From Streptobacillus canis (GTDB lineage Bacteria > Fusobacteriota > Fusobacteriia > Fusobacteriales > Leptotrichiaceae), in assembly GCF_009733925.1 (NCBI RefSeq), contig NZ_WOEI01000005.1, forward strand, positions 1-59,852: a DNA stretch of 59,852 nt, written 5' to 3'. The position numbers and the translations under genes were made by a program. Below the pieces are notes generated by a model, which saw only the letters and a list, made by a program, of their open reading frames with translations, had not been told where the DNA came from and made no database searches. This document shows positions 27,037-35,995 of this stretch, piece after piece; position 1 is the stretch's first letter, and every line of letters starts with the position of its first letter.

Positions 27037-27501
27037 ATGAAAAGAATTTTATTATTATTAATGATGATTTTTACTTTTTCTTGTTTTTCAGCAGGGAAAA
27101 ATGAAGTAAAAGTTATCAATAACACAAATTATGAAACTATAGTTAAGAAGGAAAACAATATAATTGTTTATGCTGCAGCATGGTGTCCTCATTGTCAAGA
27201 AGAGTTAGAAAATTTAAGCAAAATACAAGATAAACTAAAAAATACTAAAATTACTGTAATAATGTATCCATTTATACGTTCTGATAAAGGTTATATAGAT
27301 TATGAAAAAGAAACATTAGAATATATAAATGAAAAAAAATATAATTTTGAATTCTATTTAGATAAAGATAGAGAAATACTTGAAAAATTAAATCTTACCT
27401 CTGTTCCAGCGGTTGGTGTAGTTAAAAATGGTGAAATCATCAAAGATGTAAATGTTGATGAAATAACTATTGAGAAATTATTAGAGATATTCGGAGGTTA
27501 A
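27037..27501 (+). CDS. thioredoxin-fold lipoprotein
   Basis: A lipoprotein signal (MKRILLLLMMIFTFSC, lipid Cys16) precedes a thioredoxin fold. The redox motif is Trp49-Cys50-Pro-His-Cys53 and the cis-proline loop SVPAVGVVKNG is present. The CPHC motif is that of DsbA-like oxidants, whereas the lipoprotein context resembles TlpA/ResA-type reductases. The direction of electron flow is not decided. It lies 10 bp after the TPR protein and abuts the nucleoside hydrolase. Confidence 0.8.
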   Translation: MKRILLLLMMIFTFSCFSAGKNEVKVINNTNYETIVKKENNIIVYAAAWCPHCQEELENLSKIQDKLKNTKITVIMYPFIRSDKGYIDYEKETLEYINEKKYNFEFYLDKDREILEKLNLTSVPAVGVVKNGEIIKDVNVDEITIEKLLEIFGG

Positions 27502-28419
27502 ATGGAGAAAAGAATACCATTAATTATTGATACAGATCCAGGTATAGATGATGCAGCAGCGATAATTTGCGCTATTAATAGTGAAGATAAATTAGATATT
27601 AAATTGATAACTACAGTATTTGGAAATGTAAGTTTAGAAAAAACTACAAATAATGTATTGAAAATTTTAGAATTTATGGAAAGAAGTATTCCAGTTGCAA
27701 AGGGAGCAGAAAAATCAATGCTTTTTGAAGGTATTGACGCTACTGATGTTCATGGTGATTCTGGAATGGATGGATACACTTTTGAAGAACCTTCATCTAA
27801 ACCAATTGAAAAAAAAGCAATAGATGCAATGAGAGATGTAATTTTAAGTTCTAATGAACCAGTAACAATTGCTACTTTAGGATCTTTAACTAATGTTGCA
27901 TTACTATTATTAGTTCATCCTGAAGTTAAAATTAACATTAAAGAAATTGTGATGATGGGTGGTAGCTTCACTGGAGGTAATACAACTTCAAGTGCTGAAT
28001 TTAATGTATATAATGACCCTCATGCAACAAAAATTGTATTTGAATCTGGGGTTAAAATTACTGTACAAAGTTTAGATATAACAAGAAGATGCTTAGTATC
28101 ACCAGAAGCTTTATTAAGCATGAAAAATGGTACTAAAATCTCAAGCATGTGTTACGCACTTTTTGAAAATTATAGAAGTGAAGGTGTAGCAAAAGGTTTA
28201 ATGATGCATGATTCAACAGTTATTGCATATTTAATTAATCCAGAAATATTTAAATATGAAGAAAAATATGTAGATGTAATTATAGAAGGACCAGCTATTG
28301 GAACATTTGTTACAGATTATTACACAAATATAAATAAAGATAAAATGCCTAATGTGAAATATGTAGTAGATGTAAATGAGAAAGAATTTGAAAATTGGTT
28401 AATTAATAAGTTAAGATAA
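27502..28419 (+). CDS. inosine-uridine-type nucleoside hydrolase
   Basis: It splits ribonucleosides to base and ribose for salvage. The calcium-binding N-terminus DTDPGIDDA (Asp10, Asp12, Asp16, Asp17), the GSLTNVALLL helix, VMMGGSFTGGN, EFNVYNDPHA and the C-terminal MHDSTVIAYL block are all family landmarks. At 305 aa it is complete. RihA, RihB and RihC specificity cannot be distinguished. It is the last gene of the long run, and only a weak GGTATA/TATACC hairpin (28424-28445) follows. Confidence 0.88.
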   Translation: MEKRIPLIIDTDPGIDDAAAIICAINSEDKLDIKLITTVFGNVSLEKTTNNVLKILEFMERSIPVAKGAEKSMLFEGIDATDVHGDSGMDGYTFEEPSSKPIEKKAIDAMRDVILSSNEPVTIATLGSLTNVALLLLVHPEVKINIKEIVMMGGSFTGGNTTSSAEFNVYNDPHATKIVFESGVKITVQSLDITRRCLVSPEALLSMKNGTKISSMCYALFENYRSEGVAKGLMMHDSTVIAYLINPEIFKYEEKYVDVIIEGPAIGTFVTDYYTNINKDKMPNVKYVVDVNEKEFENWLINKLR

Positions 28420-28450
28420 AGGGGTATAAATAAGAACATATACCGATAAA

Positions 28451-28484
28451 CTAGACACAAAAATGTGAAAAGTTTGGAGGTACA
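28451..28484. mobile_element. possible terminal relic of an IS3-type element
   Basis: The stretch CTAGACACAAA... to TTTGGAGGTACA resembles the ends of IS3-family elements, which finish in CA. No matching transposase or partner end lies nearby. The rest of the 190-bp gap before 28610 holds nothing I can recognise. Weak call. Confidence 0.25.
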
Positions 28485-28609
28485 TTTTTTTATTATTTAG
28501 GAAATTAGAACTCTAATAAGATGTATATGATTTTATTGATTAATATAAAGCGCAACAACAGTTTATAAAAAATAAAATTAATAAGTAAATTTGAGTAATA
28601 CAAAAATAC

Positions 28610-29552
28610 CTATTTAAATAATAGGCCATTAGGGTTATAGAATTTATGAATAGGAGGTCCAATAGAATTATTTATAAAGAGTTCATAAGCTTCAAGATAA
28701 ATATCACAATTAGGACAGATAAAAGGATCAAAGCCCCAAATAGCTTTAAAGTTCTTTCTAAAAAGAGAAGGAACTTTTTTAAGTTTAGACTTAAATAAAG
28801 TAAGAGCTAACTTTAACTTACTAGATTTTCTTCTAGCATAGAAGCCAAATCTATTAATCATCTTAAAATGTTTATATGGTAAATGAAAAAGTAATTTAGC
28901 AACAAAATCTTGAATAGTTAATTTATGGTAAGAGATTTTCTTATTATTGGCTAAATCATTAAACATAAAAGTGACAATATTCTTTTTAATATTAATATCA
29001 ACAATTTTATACTCAGCAATAGGAACTCTAGCTAAATATCTACCAAGGTATTTAATAATACCTTTAGGGTTATTAACATCATTATCACCAACATTAAAGA
29101 AGAATCTAACATCTTCTTTAATCATTTTAGAAGTCATATTTAAAGCATTATTGATTAGCAATAGAATTAACATGAAAATAATTAAGTTTTTTAAAGATAA
29201 AATTTTTGTTTAATCCCCCAAGAGAAACGATATAAATGACATCAGAATCAGTAAAGAATTTATTATTAGATTTAGGTATATATATTTTTCTTTTCTTTTT
29301 ATCATGAATATTATGGAATTGATATTTGAAAATATTATTAATATCAGCAGCTAATCTAGAAAGAATAGTTTTATCATAAGCAATAAATTTTCTAAATTGT
29401 TGAGGAATATTAATTAATTGATTAGTGATGGAGTTAGTCCATTTAATATAGTAATAATAACCACAAGAATTACATAATCTAGATTTACAAGTAAGTTTCA
29501 TTTTATGTTGAAAGTTACAGATATGACATCTAGATGAATTTGATTTTAGATG
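28610..29552 (-). pseudogene. degenerate IS91-type (Y2, HUH) transposase
   Basis: The reverse strand keeps an N-terminal zinc ribbon (RCHICNF...CKSRLCNSCG), then DKTILSRLAADI and TDSDVIYIVSLGGLNKNF up to 29148. A frame change leads to KGIIKYLGRYLARVPIAEYKI, NRFGFYARRKSSKLK and the C-terminal CPNC and SIGPPIHKFYN. This order matches IS91-type Y2 transposases. The HxH metal motif expected between 'TDSDVI' and 'SLGG' is absent, a second gap is likely before 29148, and there is no start codon ahead of the zinc ribbon (TGA precedes it). The element is dead. Confidence 0.75.
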
Positions 29553-29556
29553 TCAT
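29523..29556. repeat. 10-bp inverted repeat at the 5' edge of the IS91-type relic
   Basis: ATGACATCTA (29523-29532) and TAGATGTCAT (29547-29556) can form a hairpin with a 14-nt loop, overlapping the first zinc-ribbon codons. A terminus of a rolling-circle element is possible. It may be chance. Confidence 0.4.
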
Positions 29557-29613
29557 GTTTATCACTCCTTTCTGTTATTTTTGTTTGGTGATTAAATTAT
29601 ACAGAAAAGAAAG

Positions 29614-29650
29614 AGGTGATTCAAGGATTTTTTAAAATCCCGAATCACCT
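29614..29650. terminator. terminator after ldh
   Basis: A nested hairpin has outer stem AGGTGATTC/GAATCACCT and inner stem GGATTTT/AAAATCC, with T-rich sequence on both sides. It lies just beyond the ldh stop and also shields ldh from transcription through the relic. Confidence 0.85.
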
Positions 29651-29654
29651 TTTT

Positions 29655-30584
29655 TTATAATTTAATTGTTTTAATAACATCTTTAAGTACGTTTTTAGTG
29701 TTTTCTAATTTTTCTTTTTCACTTTCTTCAAATTCTGGACATATTTTTAAATGTTGTCCATTTCTTCCAACTACATTTGGAACAGAGTAATATACATCCT
29801 CAAGTTGGTTATAAGTTGAAATAGTTAAAATACAATTTTCATCTCTTAATATAGCTTCAACTATTCTTCTAATAGCCATACCTATAGCATAGTTTGTATA
29901 ACCTTTTCTAGAAATAATTTCATATGCGGCGTCTCTAACTTTATGATGGATTTTTTCTTTTAACTCTATTGCATTTTTTGCTTCTCGAGCACAGAAATCA
30001 TCAAAACTTAATGGTCCTATATTTGCTGATGACCAAACAGGGAATTCAGAATCTCCATGTTCACCTATAATATATGCGTGAATATTTCTAGCATCTAAAT
30101 CAAATTCTTCTGCAAGATAATATCTTAATCTTGAAGTATCTAGAACTGTTCCAGTTCCTATTACTTTGTGAGAAGGGAAACCAGATAACTTATATGCAAC
30201 CCAAGTTAAAATGTCAACTGGATTTGATGCTATAAGTAATACAGCATTTGGAGAGTAACGAGTAACTTGAGGTATAATAGTCTTGAATATTTCAACGTTT
30301 TTGTTTACTAAATCAAGTCTTGTTTCTCCTGGTTTTTGATTAGCACCTGCTGTTACTATAACAATGTCAGAATCTTGTGTATCTTTATAGTCTCCTGAAA
30401 TTATTTCACAAGTTTTAATAAAAGCTGCACCATGGGCAATGTCTAGAACTTCTCCCATTGCTTTTTCTTTGTTTACATCTACTAAAACTACATGTGAAGC
30501 TAGACCTGATAAAACAATAGATAATGTTGTAGCAGATCCAACAAATCCAGCACCTATTATAGATACTTTTGTATTTTTTTTCAT
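29655..30584 (-). CDS. ldh: L-lactate dehydrogenase
   Basis: It reduces pyruvate to lactate and regenerates NAD+. The nucleotide motif GAGFVGS (11-17), the specificity loop NQKPGETRLDL (Gln82 selects pyruvate over oxaloacetate), VIGTGTVLDTSRLR and the catalytic GEHGDSE (His175) are intact. At 309 aa it is full length. It lies 11 bp after yebC with AGGAGG inside the gap, so it is the second gene of a yebC-ldh operon. Confidence 0.94.
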   Translation of the reverse strand: MKKNTKVSIIGAGFVGSATTLSIVLSGLASHVVLVDVNKEKAMGEVLDIAHGAAFIKTCEIISGDYKDTQDSDIVIVTAGANQKPGETRLDLVNKNVEIFKTIIPQVTRYSPNAVLLIASNPVDILTWVAYKLSGFPSHKVIGTGTVLDTSRLRYYLAEEFDLDARNIHAYIIGEHGDSEFPVWSSANIGPLSFDDFCAREAKNAIELKEKIHHKVRDAAYEIISRKGYTNYAIGMAIRRIVEAILRDENCILTISTYNQLEDVYYSVPNVVGRNGQHLKICPEFEESEKEKLENTKNVLKDVIKTIKL

Positions 30585-30595
30585 ATATATTCCTC

Positions 30596-31342
30596 CTAAT
30601 TTAATTTCTCTAATATTTCGTTTGGTATATTAAAGTTTGAATAAATGTTTTGTACATCTTCGTTATCTTCTAAAGCATCATAAAGATCCATAATGCTTTT
30701 AGCAGTATCGATATCATTTATTAATATTTCACTTTGTGGATACATTCCTATTTCTGATTCAATTGGAATTAAATTGTTATCTTTTAATATGTTTAGGATA
30801 TTTTCCATATCTTTATCTTCTGTTAAAACAATTATTTCATTTTCTTTTTCAATTACATCAAGAGCTCCAGCTGTAATTCCAATTTCAAGTAAATTTTCAA
30901 AGTCATTTTCTTTATTAAAAGTAATAATACCTCTTCTATCAAACATAAAAGAGACTGATCCATCAGACCCAAGATTTCCATCATTTCTTGAAAAATTCAT
31001 TCTAACTGAAGATGCACTTCTATTTTTATTATCTGTAACTACATCTACTATGAATGCAACACCTGCAGCTCCATAACCTTCATAACGAATTTCAATGTAT
31101 TCTACACCTTCTAATTCACCAGTTCCTTTTTTAATTGCTTTTTCTATTACATCTTTAGAAACATTTGCTGCTTTGGCTTTATCTATTGCAAGTCTAAGTC
31201 TTGGGTTAAAATCAGGATTTCCTCCTCCCACTCTTGAAGCGACAGTAATTTCCTTACCAAGTCTTGTAAATAGTTTTCCACGAATTTTATCTTGTCTACC
31301 TTTTCTATGTTGTATATTTGCCCATTTACTATGTCCAGCCAT
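30596..31342 (-). CDS. yebC: YebC/PmpR-family protein
   Basis: The N-terminal signature MAGHSKWANIQHRKGRQD and the GAAGVAFIVDVVTDN block define the family. The 248 residues are typical. Members bind DNA, and some act on ribosomes stalled at proline; which applies here cannot be told. It is divergent from ruvC and upstream of ldh. RuvC beside YebC is a common bacterial arrangement. Confidence 0.93.
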   Translation of the reverse strand: MAGHSKWANIQHRKGRQDKIRGKLFTRLGKEITVASRVGGGNPDFNPRLRLAIDKAKAANVSKDVIEKAIKKGTGELEGVEYIEIRYEGYGAAGVAFIVDVVTDNKNRSASSVRMNFSRNDGNLGSDGSVSFMFDRRGIITFNKENDFENLLEIGITAGALDVIEKENEIIVLTEDKDMENILNILKDNNLIPIESEIGMYPQSEILINDIDTAKSIMDLYDALEDNEDVQNIYSNFNIPNEILEKLN

Positions 31343-31371
31343 GTTAAAAAATTCCCTTCATTTTTGATTAA

Positions 31372-31401
31372 ATTATAGCATATTTATAAATAGTTCTTCA
31401 A
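31372..31401 (-). promoter_or_regulatory. promoter of yebC-ldh
   Basis: On the reverse strand TTGAAG, an 18-bp spacer and TATAAT lie 30 bp before the yebC start. Its -35 is one base away from the -35 of the ruvC promoter. Confidence 0.65.
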
Positions 31402-31402
31402 G

Positions 31403-31432
31403 TTGTATATGTATTAATAAATATGGTATAAT
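31403..31432 (+). promoter_or_regulatory. promoter of ruvC-nrnA
   Basis: TTGTAT, an 18-bp spacer and TATAAT lie 24 bp before the ruvC start. Confidence 0.65.
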
Positions 31433-31455
31433 CTTAAAAAGAAAAGAGGTGTGAC

Positions 31456-32058
31456 ATGAGAGTTATAGGAATAGATCCTGGAACAGCTATAATTGGGTAT
31501 TCAATTATAGATTCAAAAAATGGTAAAACAGAATTAATTGATTATGGTTGTATTTATACAGATAAAGATTTACCTATGCCTGAAAGATTGGAACAAATTT
31601 ATCTCAAATTAGAAATTTTATTTAATATGTATAAACCTGATCATATGGCAATAGAAGAATTATTTTTCTTTAAAAATCAAAAAACAATAATTACAGTTGC
31701 CCAAGCAAGAGGAGTAATTGTTACTAAAGCTCAAATGTCAGGTATAGAAATTTTTAATTATACACCATTACAAGTTAAAACTGGAATTACAGGGTATGGA
31801 AGAGCAGAAAAAAAACAAGTACAAGAGATGGTAAAAATTATACTTAAACTAGATGAAATTCCAAAACCAGATGATGCTGCCGACGCTATTGCTATAGCAA
31901 TAAATCATTTAAATACTATAAGAGGTGTTGGAGCATTGTTAAATAATCAAAGAGATAGAGTTAATAAAGTTACTCAAATAATTGAGAAAAATAAAGGTAA
32001 AAATAAAAATGTCATTAGTATTGAAGATTATAAAAATATATTGAAAAAGAAGAAGTGA
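31456..32058 (+). CDS. ruvC: Holliday junction endonuclease RuvC
   Basis: It cuts four-way junctions during recombination. The acidic catalytic set is Asp7 (GIDPGT), Glu67 (AIEELFF), Asp140 and Asp143 (PDDAADAIAIAI). The 200 residues include about 30 extra Lys-rich residues at the C-terminus beyond the usual core. GAGGTG precedes the ATG. nrnA follows after 6 bp. Confidence 0.94.
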   Translation: MRVIGIDPGTAIIGYSIIDSKNGKTELIDYGCIYTDKDLPMPERLEQIYLKLEILFNMYKPDHMAIEELFFFKNQKTIITVAQARGVIVTKAQMSGIEIFNYTPLQVKTGITGYGRAEKKQVQEMVKIILKLDEIPKPDDAADAIAIAINHLNTIRGVGALLNNQRDRVNKVTQIIEKNKGKNKNVISIEDYKNILKKKK

Positions 32059-32064
32059 GGTAAG

Positions 32065-33015
32065 ATGAAAGAATTATTTAAAATAAAAGAAGAGATAGAT
32101 AAATATGATAACATAATTTTATCAGCGCACGTTAATCCAGATGGAGATGCATTTGGTGCTTTATTTGCATTTAAATTTATGATAGAAAAATACAATAGTA
32201 ATAAAAAAGTAGATATAGTAGTTCAATATGAACTTCCAAGATTTATTCAAAAATTTGAAGAGAGTAAATACATAAAGGATACTATCGATGAAAATGTTGA
32301 ATTAGTAATTATGCTTGATACTGCTAACATTGATAGAGCAGCAATAGATAAAAAAGTATTTGAAATTGCAAAACAAACTATAAATATAGATCATCATGTA
32401 AGTAATACAAGATATTTAAACATTAATTATGTTGAAGATATTTCTTCTACCAGTGAATTATTATATAAATTTATAGATGTTTTTAATATTGAACTTGATG
32501 AAAGAATTGCAAAGTTTATGTATCTTGGAATAATAAATGATACCGGAATTTTTAAACATTCAAATGTAACTGAAGATACATTTATGGTTTCATCAAAACT
32601 TATGAAAGTTGGAGTAGACAATAGAGAAATAACTAATATACTTTTTTCAAAAACAAGAGAAAAAGTAAAAGTTTTTGGTAAAGCATTAGTTGAATATAAA
32701 TACTTTGAAGATGTAAGATTTGCATATTTCTACATTACCCAAGAGGAAATGAATAGAATGGAAATTGGTGAAGAAGATACAGATGGGATTTCTGAGTTAT
32801 TATTAAGTATTGAGGATGTTGATGTAGCATTATTTGTTAGAGAAGATAAAGAAGGAAGATTAAAAGGAAGTTTTAGATCAAAAAATGTTAATGTAAATAA
32901 AATAGCTTCAAACTTTAATGGTGGTGGTCATATACTTGCAGCGGGATTTAAATTTGAAGGTGAAATAAAGTATGTAGTTGATAAAGTACTAAATGAATTA
33001 AGAGGTATAAAGTAA
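32065..33015 (+). CDS. nrnA: DHH/DHHA1 phosphoesterase (NrnA-like nano-RNase or pAp phosphatase)
   Basis: The metal site is built by HVNPDGDAFG (22-31), MLDTAN (83-88) and IDHHVSN (108-114). The C-terminal DHHA1 domain carries NGGGHILAAG. At 316 aa it fits NrnA, which degrades 2-5-nt RNAs and dephosphorylates pAp. A cyclic-di-nucleotide or pApA role is possible, but the GdpP membrane and GGDEF parts are absent. It overlaps the next lipoprotein start by one base. Confidence 0.87.
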   Translation: MKELFKIKEEIDKYDNIILSAHVNPDGDAFGALFAFKFMIEKYNSNKKVDIVVQYELPRFIQKFEESKYIKDTIDENVELVIMLDTANIDRAAIDKKVFEIAKQTINIDHHVSNTRYLNINYVEDISSTSELLYKFIDVFNIELDERIAKFMYLGIINDTGIFKHSNVTEDTFMVSSKLMKVGVDNREITNILFSKTREKVKVFGKALVEYKYFEDVRFAYFYITQEEMNRMEIGEEDTDGISELLLSIEDVDVALFVREDKEGRLKGSFRSKNVNVNKIASNFNGGGHILAAGFKFEGEIKYVVDKVLNELRGIK

Positions 33016-33293
33016 TGAAAAAATTTTTTTTAATACCTATATTATTCTTAATTATATCTTGTTCTGGAATAACACCTATTTCAAAATATCATATTAAAGA
33101 AATTGCAAGTATTGCTAGTGAGAAAATTTTAAATGAAAATTTTGAAAATGTAAAATATAGGGATATGAGAATATATAAAAAAGGGTATGGAACATGGTAT
33201 ATTAGTGCATATGGAGATTTTGCAATATATTTTTTAGAAATAGATGAAGATGGAAATGTAACTAAATATGAAAAAATAAATTACACAGAATAA
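33015..33293 (+). CDS. small lipoprotein of unknown function
   Basis: MKKFFLIPILFLIISCSG is a lipoprotein signal with lipid Cys16. The mature part is about 76 residues, mostly beta-prone with several Tyr, and has no recognised family. The start overlaps the nrnA stop by one base, and a terminator begins at its own stop codon. Confidence 0.7.
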   Translation: MKKFFLIPILFLIISCSGITPISKYHIKEIASIASEKILNENFENVKYRDMRIYKKGYGTWYISAYGDFAIYFLEIDEDGNVTKYEKINYTE

Positions 33294-33317
33294 AGCTAGT
33301 ATTTACTAGCTTTTTTA
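33292..33317 (+). terminator. terminator after the ruvC operon
   Basis: The stem AAGCTAGTA/TACTAGCTT is followed by six T residues. Confidence 0.85.
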
Positions 33318-33351
33318 GTATCTAAAAAACTTGATTCTTCATAAAAAAGTG

Positions 33352-33381
33352 TTGACAATTATTTTTTTAATTTGGTATAAT
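33352..33381 (+). promoter_or_regulatory. promoter of the uracil permease gene
   Basis: TTGACA, an 18-bp spacer and TATAAT. The predicted transcript begins near 33388. Confidence 0.8.
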
Positions 33382-33388
33382 AATAAAA

Positions 33389-33418
33389 ATTACGGTGAAT
33401 TCTAAGTATGACTGTAAT
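33389..33418 (+). promoter_or_regulatory. 5' leader hairpin of the uracil permease mRNA
   Basis: ATTACGGT (33389-33396) pairs with ACTGTAAT (33411-33418) through one G-U pair and closes a 14-nt loop. It would form at the very 5' end of the mRNA, just before the AAGGAGG site. It is too small for known pyrimidine riboswitches and does not carry the PyrR loop I would expect. It may only protect the mRNA end. Confidence 0.4.
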
Positions 33419-33436
33419 GATTAAGGAGGAAAAATT

Positions 33437-34723
33437 ATGTCAATTAGAAAGATTATTCAAGTTGATGAAAAAGTGCCAGCTAAATTATTAGTGCCACTAA
33501 GTTTACAACACACATTTGCAATGTTCGGTGCCTCAGTGCTAGTACCTATTATTTTTGGAATTGATACAGGTATAGTACTATTAATGAATGGTATTGGTAC
33601 ATTGCTTTTTATTTTAATTACTAAAGGGAAAGCACCAGCTTATCTAGGTTCAAGTTTTGCTTTCTTAGCACCAGCAGGAATGGTTATAGCTAATATGGGA
33701 TATGAATATGCTTTAGGAGGATTCGTATTCGTAGGATTAGTTGGATGTATAATTGCAGGAATAATATATAAATTTGGAACTGCATGGATTAATGTAATAT
33801 TACCACCAGCTGCTATGGGTTCAGTAGTTGCTTTAATAGGTTTTGAATTAGCAAGAATTACTATAACAGGTGGAAAAATTGGAGCTAATATTATGACAGA
33901 TTCTTCAACAATAAATGATAAGATAGTTTTTGGAGTAACTTTATCTGTAGCAATATTAGGTTCAGTATTATTTAGAAAATTCTTTGCAACTATACCGATT
34001 TTAATAGCAATTATTGTAGGGTATATTACATCAATATATTTAGGAATGGTTGATTTTTCAGTAGTAACTAGTACACCATTATTTACTATCCCTAAATTCC
34101 AAATGGCTAAATTTAATGTTACAGCTATATTAACAATGTTACCTGTAATATTTGTTATAGTATCTGAACATATTTCGCACCAAGTAGTTACAAGTAGAAT
34201 TATAAATAGAGATTTAATTAAAGATCCAGGATTACATAAGAGTTTATTTGCTGATAACTTCTCTACTATGTTATCAGGGTTTGTAGGAGGAGTACCAACT
34301 ACAACATATGGAGAAAATATAGGAGTTATGGCAATTACTGGAGTATATAGTGTACAAGTTATTAAAGGTGCAGCAATAATCTCAATTTGTATGGCATTTA
34401 TTGGGCCATTCTCAGCATTAATTCAATCTATACCAGGAAATGTAATAGGAGGAGTTACTTTCTTACTATATGGTATGATAGGATCATCTGGGTTAAGATT
34501 ACTAGTTGAAGAAAAAGTAAACTTCAATAAACCACAAAATCTAATATTAACATCAGTTACATTTATAGCTGGATTATCTGGATTACAAATCCAAATGTTT
34601 GATATAACATTCCAAGGTATGAATTTAGCAGCAATAATAGGTATTGTAATAAGTTTATTATTCTATGTATTTGATAAATTTAATATTATGAATGAAAAAT
34701 GGAATGAAGAAGTAGATATATAA
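33437..34723 (+). CDS. uraA: uracil permease (NCS2 family)
   Basis: A 428-residue inner-membrane symporter with 14 predicted membrane segments. The N-terminal LPLSLQHTFAMFGASVLVP and the transport loop GGVPTTTYGENIGVMAITGVYS are hallmarks of the uracil branch (UraA/PyrP) rather than the xanthine branch. It imports uracil with protons. It is a single-gene unit with its own promoter and terminator, and AAGGAGG lies before the ATG. Confidence 0.88.
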   Translation: MSIRKIIQVDEKVPAKLLVPLSLQHTFAMFGASVLVPIIFGIDTGIVLLMNGIGTLLFILITKGKAPAYLGSSFAFLAPAGMVIANMGYEYALGGFVFVGLVGCIIAGIIYKFGTAWINVILPPAAMGSVVALIGFELARITITGGKIGANIMTDSSTINDKIVFGVTLSVAILGSVLFRKFFATIPILIAIIVGYITSIYLGMVDFSVVTSTPLFTIPKFQMAKFNVTAILTMLPVIFVIVSEHISHQVVTSRIINRDLIKDPGLHKSLFADNFSTMLSGFVGGVPTTTYGENIGVMAITGVYSVQVIKGAAIISICMAFIGPFSALIQSIPGNVIGGVTFLLYGMIGSSGLRLLVEEKVNFNKPQNLILTSVTFIAGLSGLQIQMFDITFQGMNLAAIIGIVISLLFYVFDKFNIMNEKWNEEVDI

Positions 34724-34742
34724 TGTAGATATATAATTTTAA

Positions 34743-34776
34743 AAAGGAGGAAATATATTTCCTCCTTTCTTTTTTT
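34743..34776 (+). terminator. terminator after uraA
   Basis: The perfect 11-bp stem AAAGGAGGAAA/TTTCCTCCTTT with a TATA loop is followed by a T run. Confidence 0.9.
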
Positions 34777-34816
34777 ATGATATAATAAATACATAATAAA
34801 AATATGGAGTTATGAT

Positions 34817-35890
34817 ATGAAAAAAATATTATGTATTGATGGTGGAGGAGCTAGAGGGATATATGCAGCCACAGTAATAATGAAAATAGAAGAGAAATAC
34901 AATATAAAGTTTTCTGAATTTTTTGATGTTTTTTATGGTGTAAGTACTGGTTCATTAATTGCAAGTATGTTATATTTAGGGTATTCTGGAAAAGAAATTT
35001 GTGAGAATTATAAAAAATATAGTAATTTAATTTTTACAGATAGTGCAAGTTATGATGTATTTGATACTGGAGCATTAAAGATGATAGTTACTGATATTTT
35101 AAAAGGTAAAAAAATAGAAAGAAAAGATAAAGAAGTATATGTATTTACATATAATATTATTAAATCTAAAGCTGAAATTGTTAATTTATCTGAAGTAAAT
35201 GAAACAGGAGAATATATACTTGCAAGTTGCGCAGCTCCAGGATTTTTTAATCCTGTAGAAATAAATAATGATAAATTTATAGATGGAAGTATTTTGGCTA
35301 GAAATCCTTCAATATATGCGTTCAATAATGAATTATCTAAGGGAGTTAAAGTAAAAGATATGTCATTTATGAGTATAGGTTGTATACAAGGAAATTTAGA
35401 TAAAAGTATTGCTCAAGATTTTATATTAAATTTCAAAAAATTATTAGGTATAGGTAATGTACTTAAAAAATTTGATAAAAAATTAAATATGCTTTATATG
35501 TTAGAAAAAACTTTATATCATGCAATAGATTCATCAATAGATGTTAATGATGAATTATTAGAGAGAATTTTCGAAAAAGAAGGTAAATATTTAAAACAAG
35601 ATTTTAAAACAAAAGAATATACTTCAATAAATAAGATGCCGCCAACTTTATTTGCTGCATCTATGAGAGACTTTAAAAATAAATTATATTCTGAAAAATA
35701 TGATGAATTCTTTATAGAAAAAACAATGACAGATAAGTTTAAAGAATATATTTTTGGTAAAAAACAAGTAGAGCTATCAAATGAAATTTGGGAAGAAGAA
35801 AAAGTAAAAGTTGAAGAAAAAAATGAAATAGTAAATGAAAAACAAAATCATAAAATTATTGAAATTATAAAGAATTATAGAGAGAGATAA
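34817..35890 (+). CDS. patatin-like phospholipase
   Basis: The oxyanion motif DGGGARG (8-14), the nucleophile Ser43 in GVSTG and the dyad Asp156 in IDGS define a catalytically complete patatin domain (about 3-180). A Lys/Glu-rich C-terminal region to 357 aa has no recognised domain. There is no signal peptide, so it acts in the cytosol or is exported by an unseen route. Members hydrolyse membrane lipids, and some serve in phage-defence systems. No nucleotide cyclase or other defence partner lies beside it, so a lipid-turnover role is simpler. Confidence 0.83.
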   Translation: MKKILCIDGGGARGIYAATVIMKIEEKYNIKFSEFFDVFYGVSTGSLIASMLYLGYSGKEICENYKKYSNLIFTDSASYDVFDTGALKMIVTDILKGKKIERKDKEVYVFTYNIIKSKAEIVNLSEVNETGEYILASCAAPGFFNPVEINNDKFIDGSILARNPSIYAFNNELSKGVKVKDMSFMSIGCIQGNLDKSIAQDFILNFKKLLGIGNVLKKFDKKLNMLYMLEKTLYHAIDSSIDVNDELLERIFEKEGKYLKQDFKTKEYTSINKMPPTLFAASMRDFKNKLYSEKYDEFFIEKTMTDKFKEYIFGKKQVELSNEIWEEEKVKVEEKNEIVNEKQNHKIIEIIKNYRER

Positions 35891-35915
35891 AGAAAGAGTT
35901 TATCTTTCTTTTTTA
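35889..35915 (+). terminator. terminator after the patatin gene
   Basis: The stem AAAGAAAGA/TCTTTCTTT is followed by T residues and overlaps the stop codon. Confidence 0.75.
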
Positions 35916-35944
35916 TTTACAACAAAAAAAAATTATGTTATAAT
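35916..35944 (+). promoter_or_regulatory. promoter of the iron(III) ABC transporter operon
   Basis: TTTACA, a 17-bp spacer and TATAAT. An AGCAAA/TTTGCT dyad (35953-35969) follows within the leader and could be an operator. I see no classical Fur box. Confidence 0.6.
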
Positions 35945-35995
35945 ATTTTTGTAAGCAAATACTTTTGCTATCAAAATATTTGGAGGTCAAACTAA

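Noticed and set aside
34817..35890. Patatin as the effector of a CBASS-type defence system
   Set aside because: No cyclic-nucleotide synthase, ubiquitin-like or TIR partner gene is adjacent; neighbours are uracil and iron transport.
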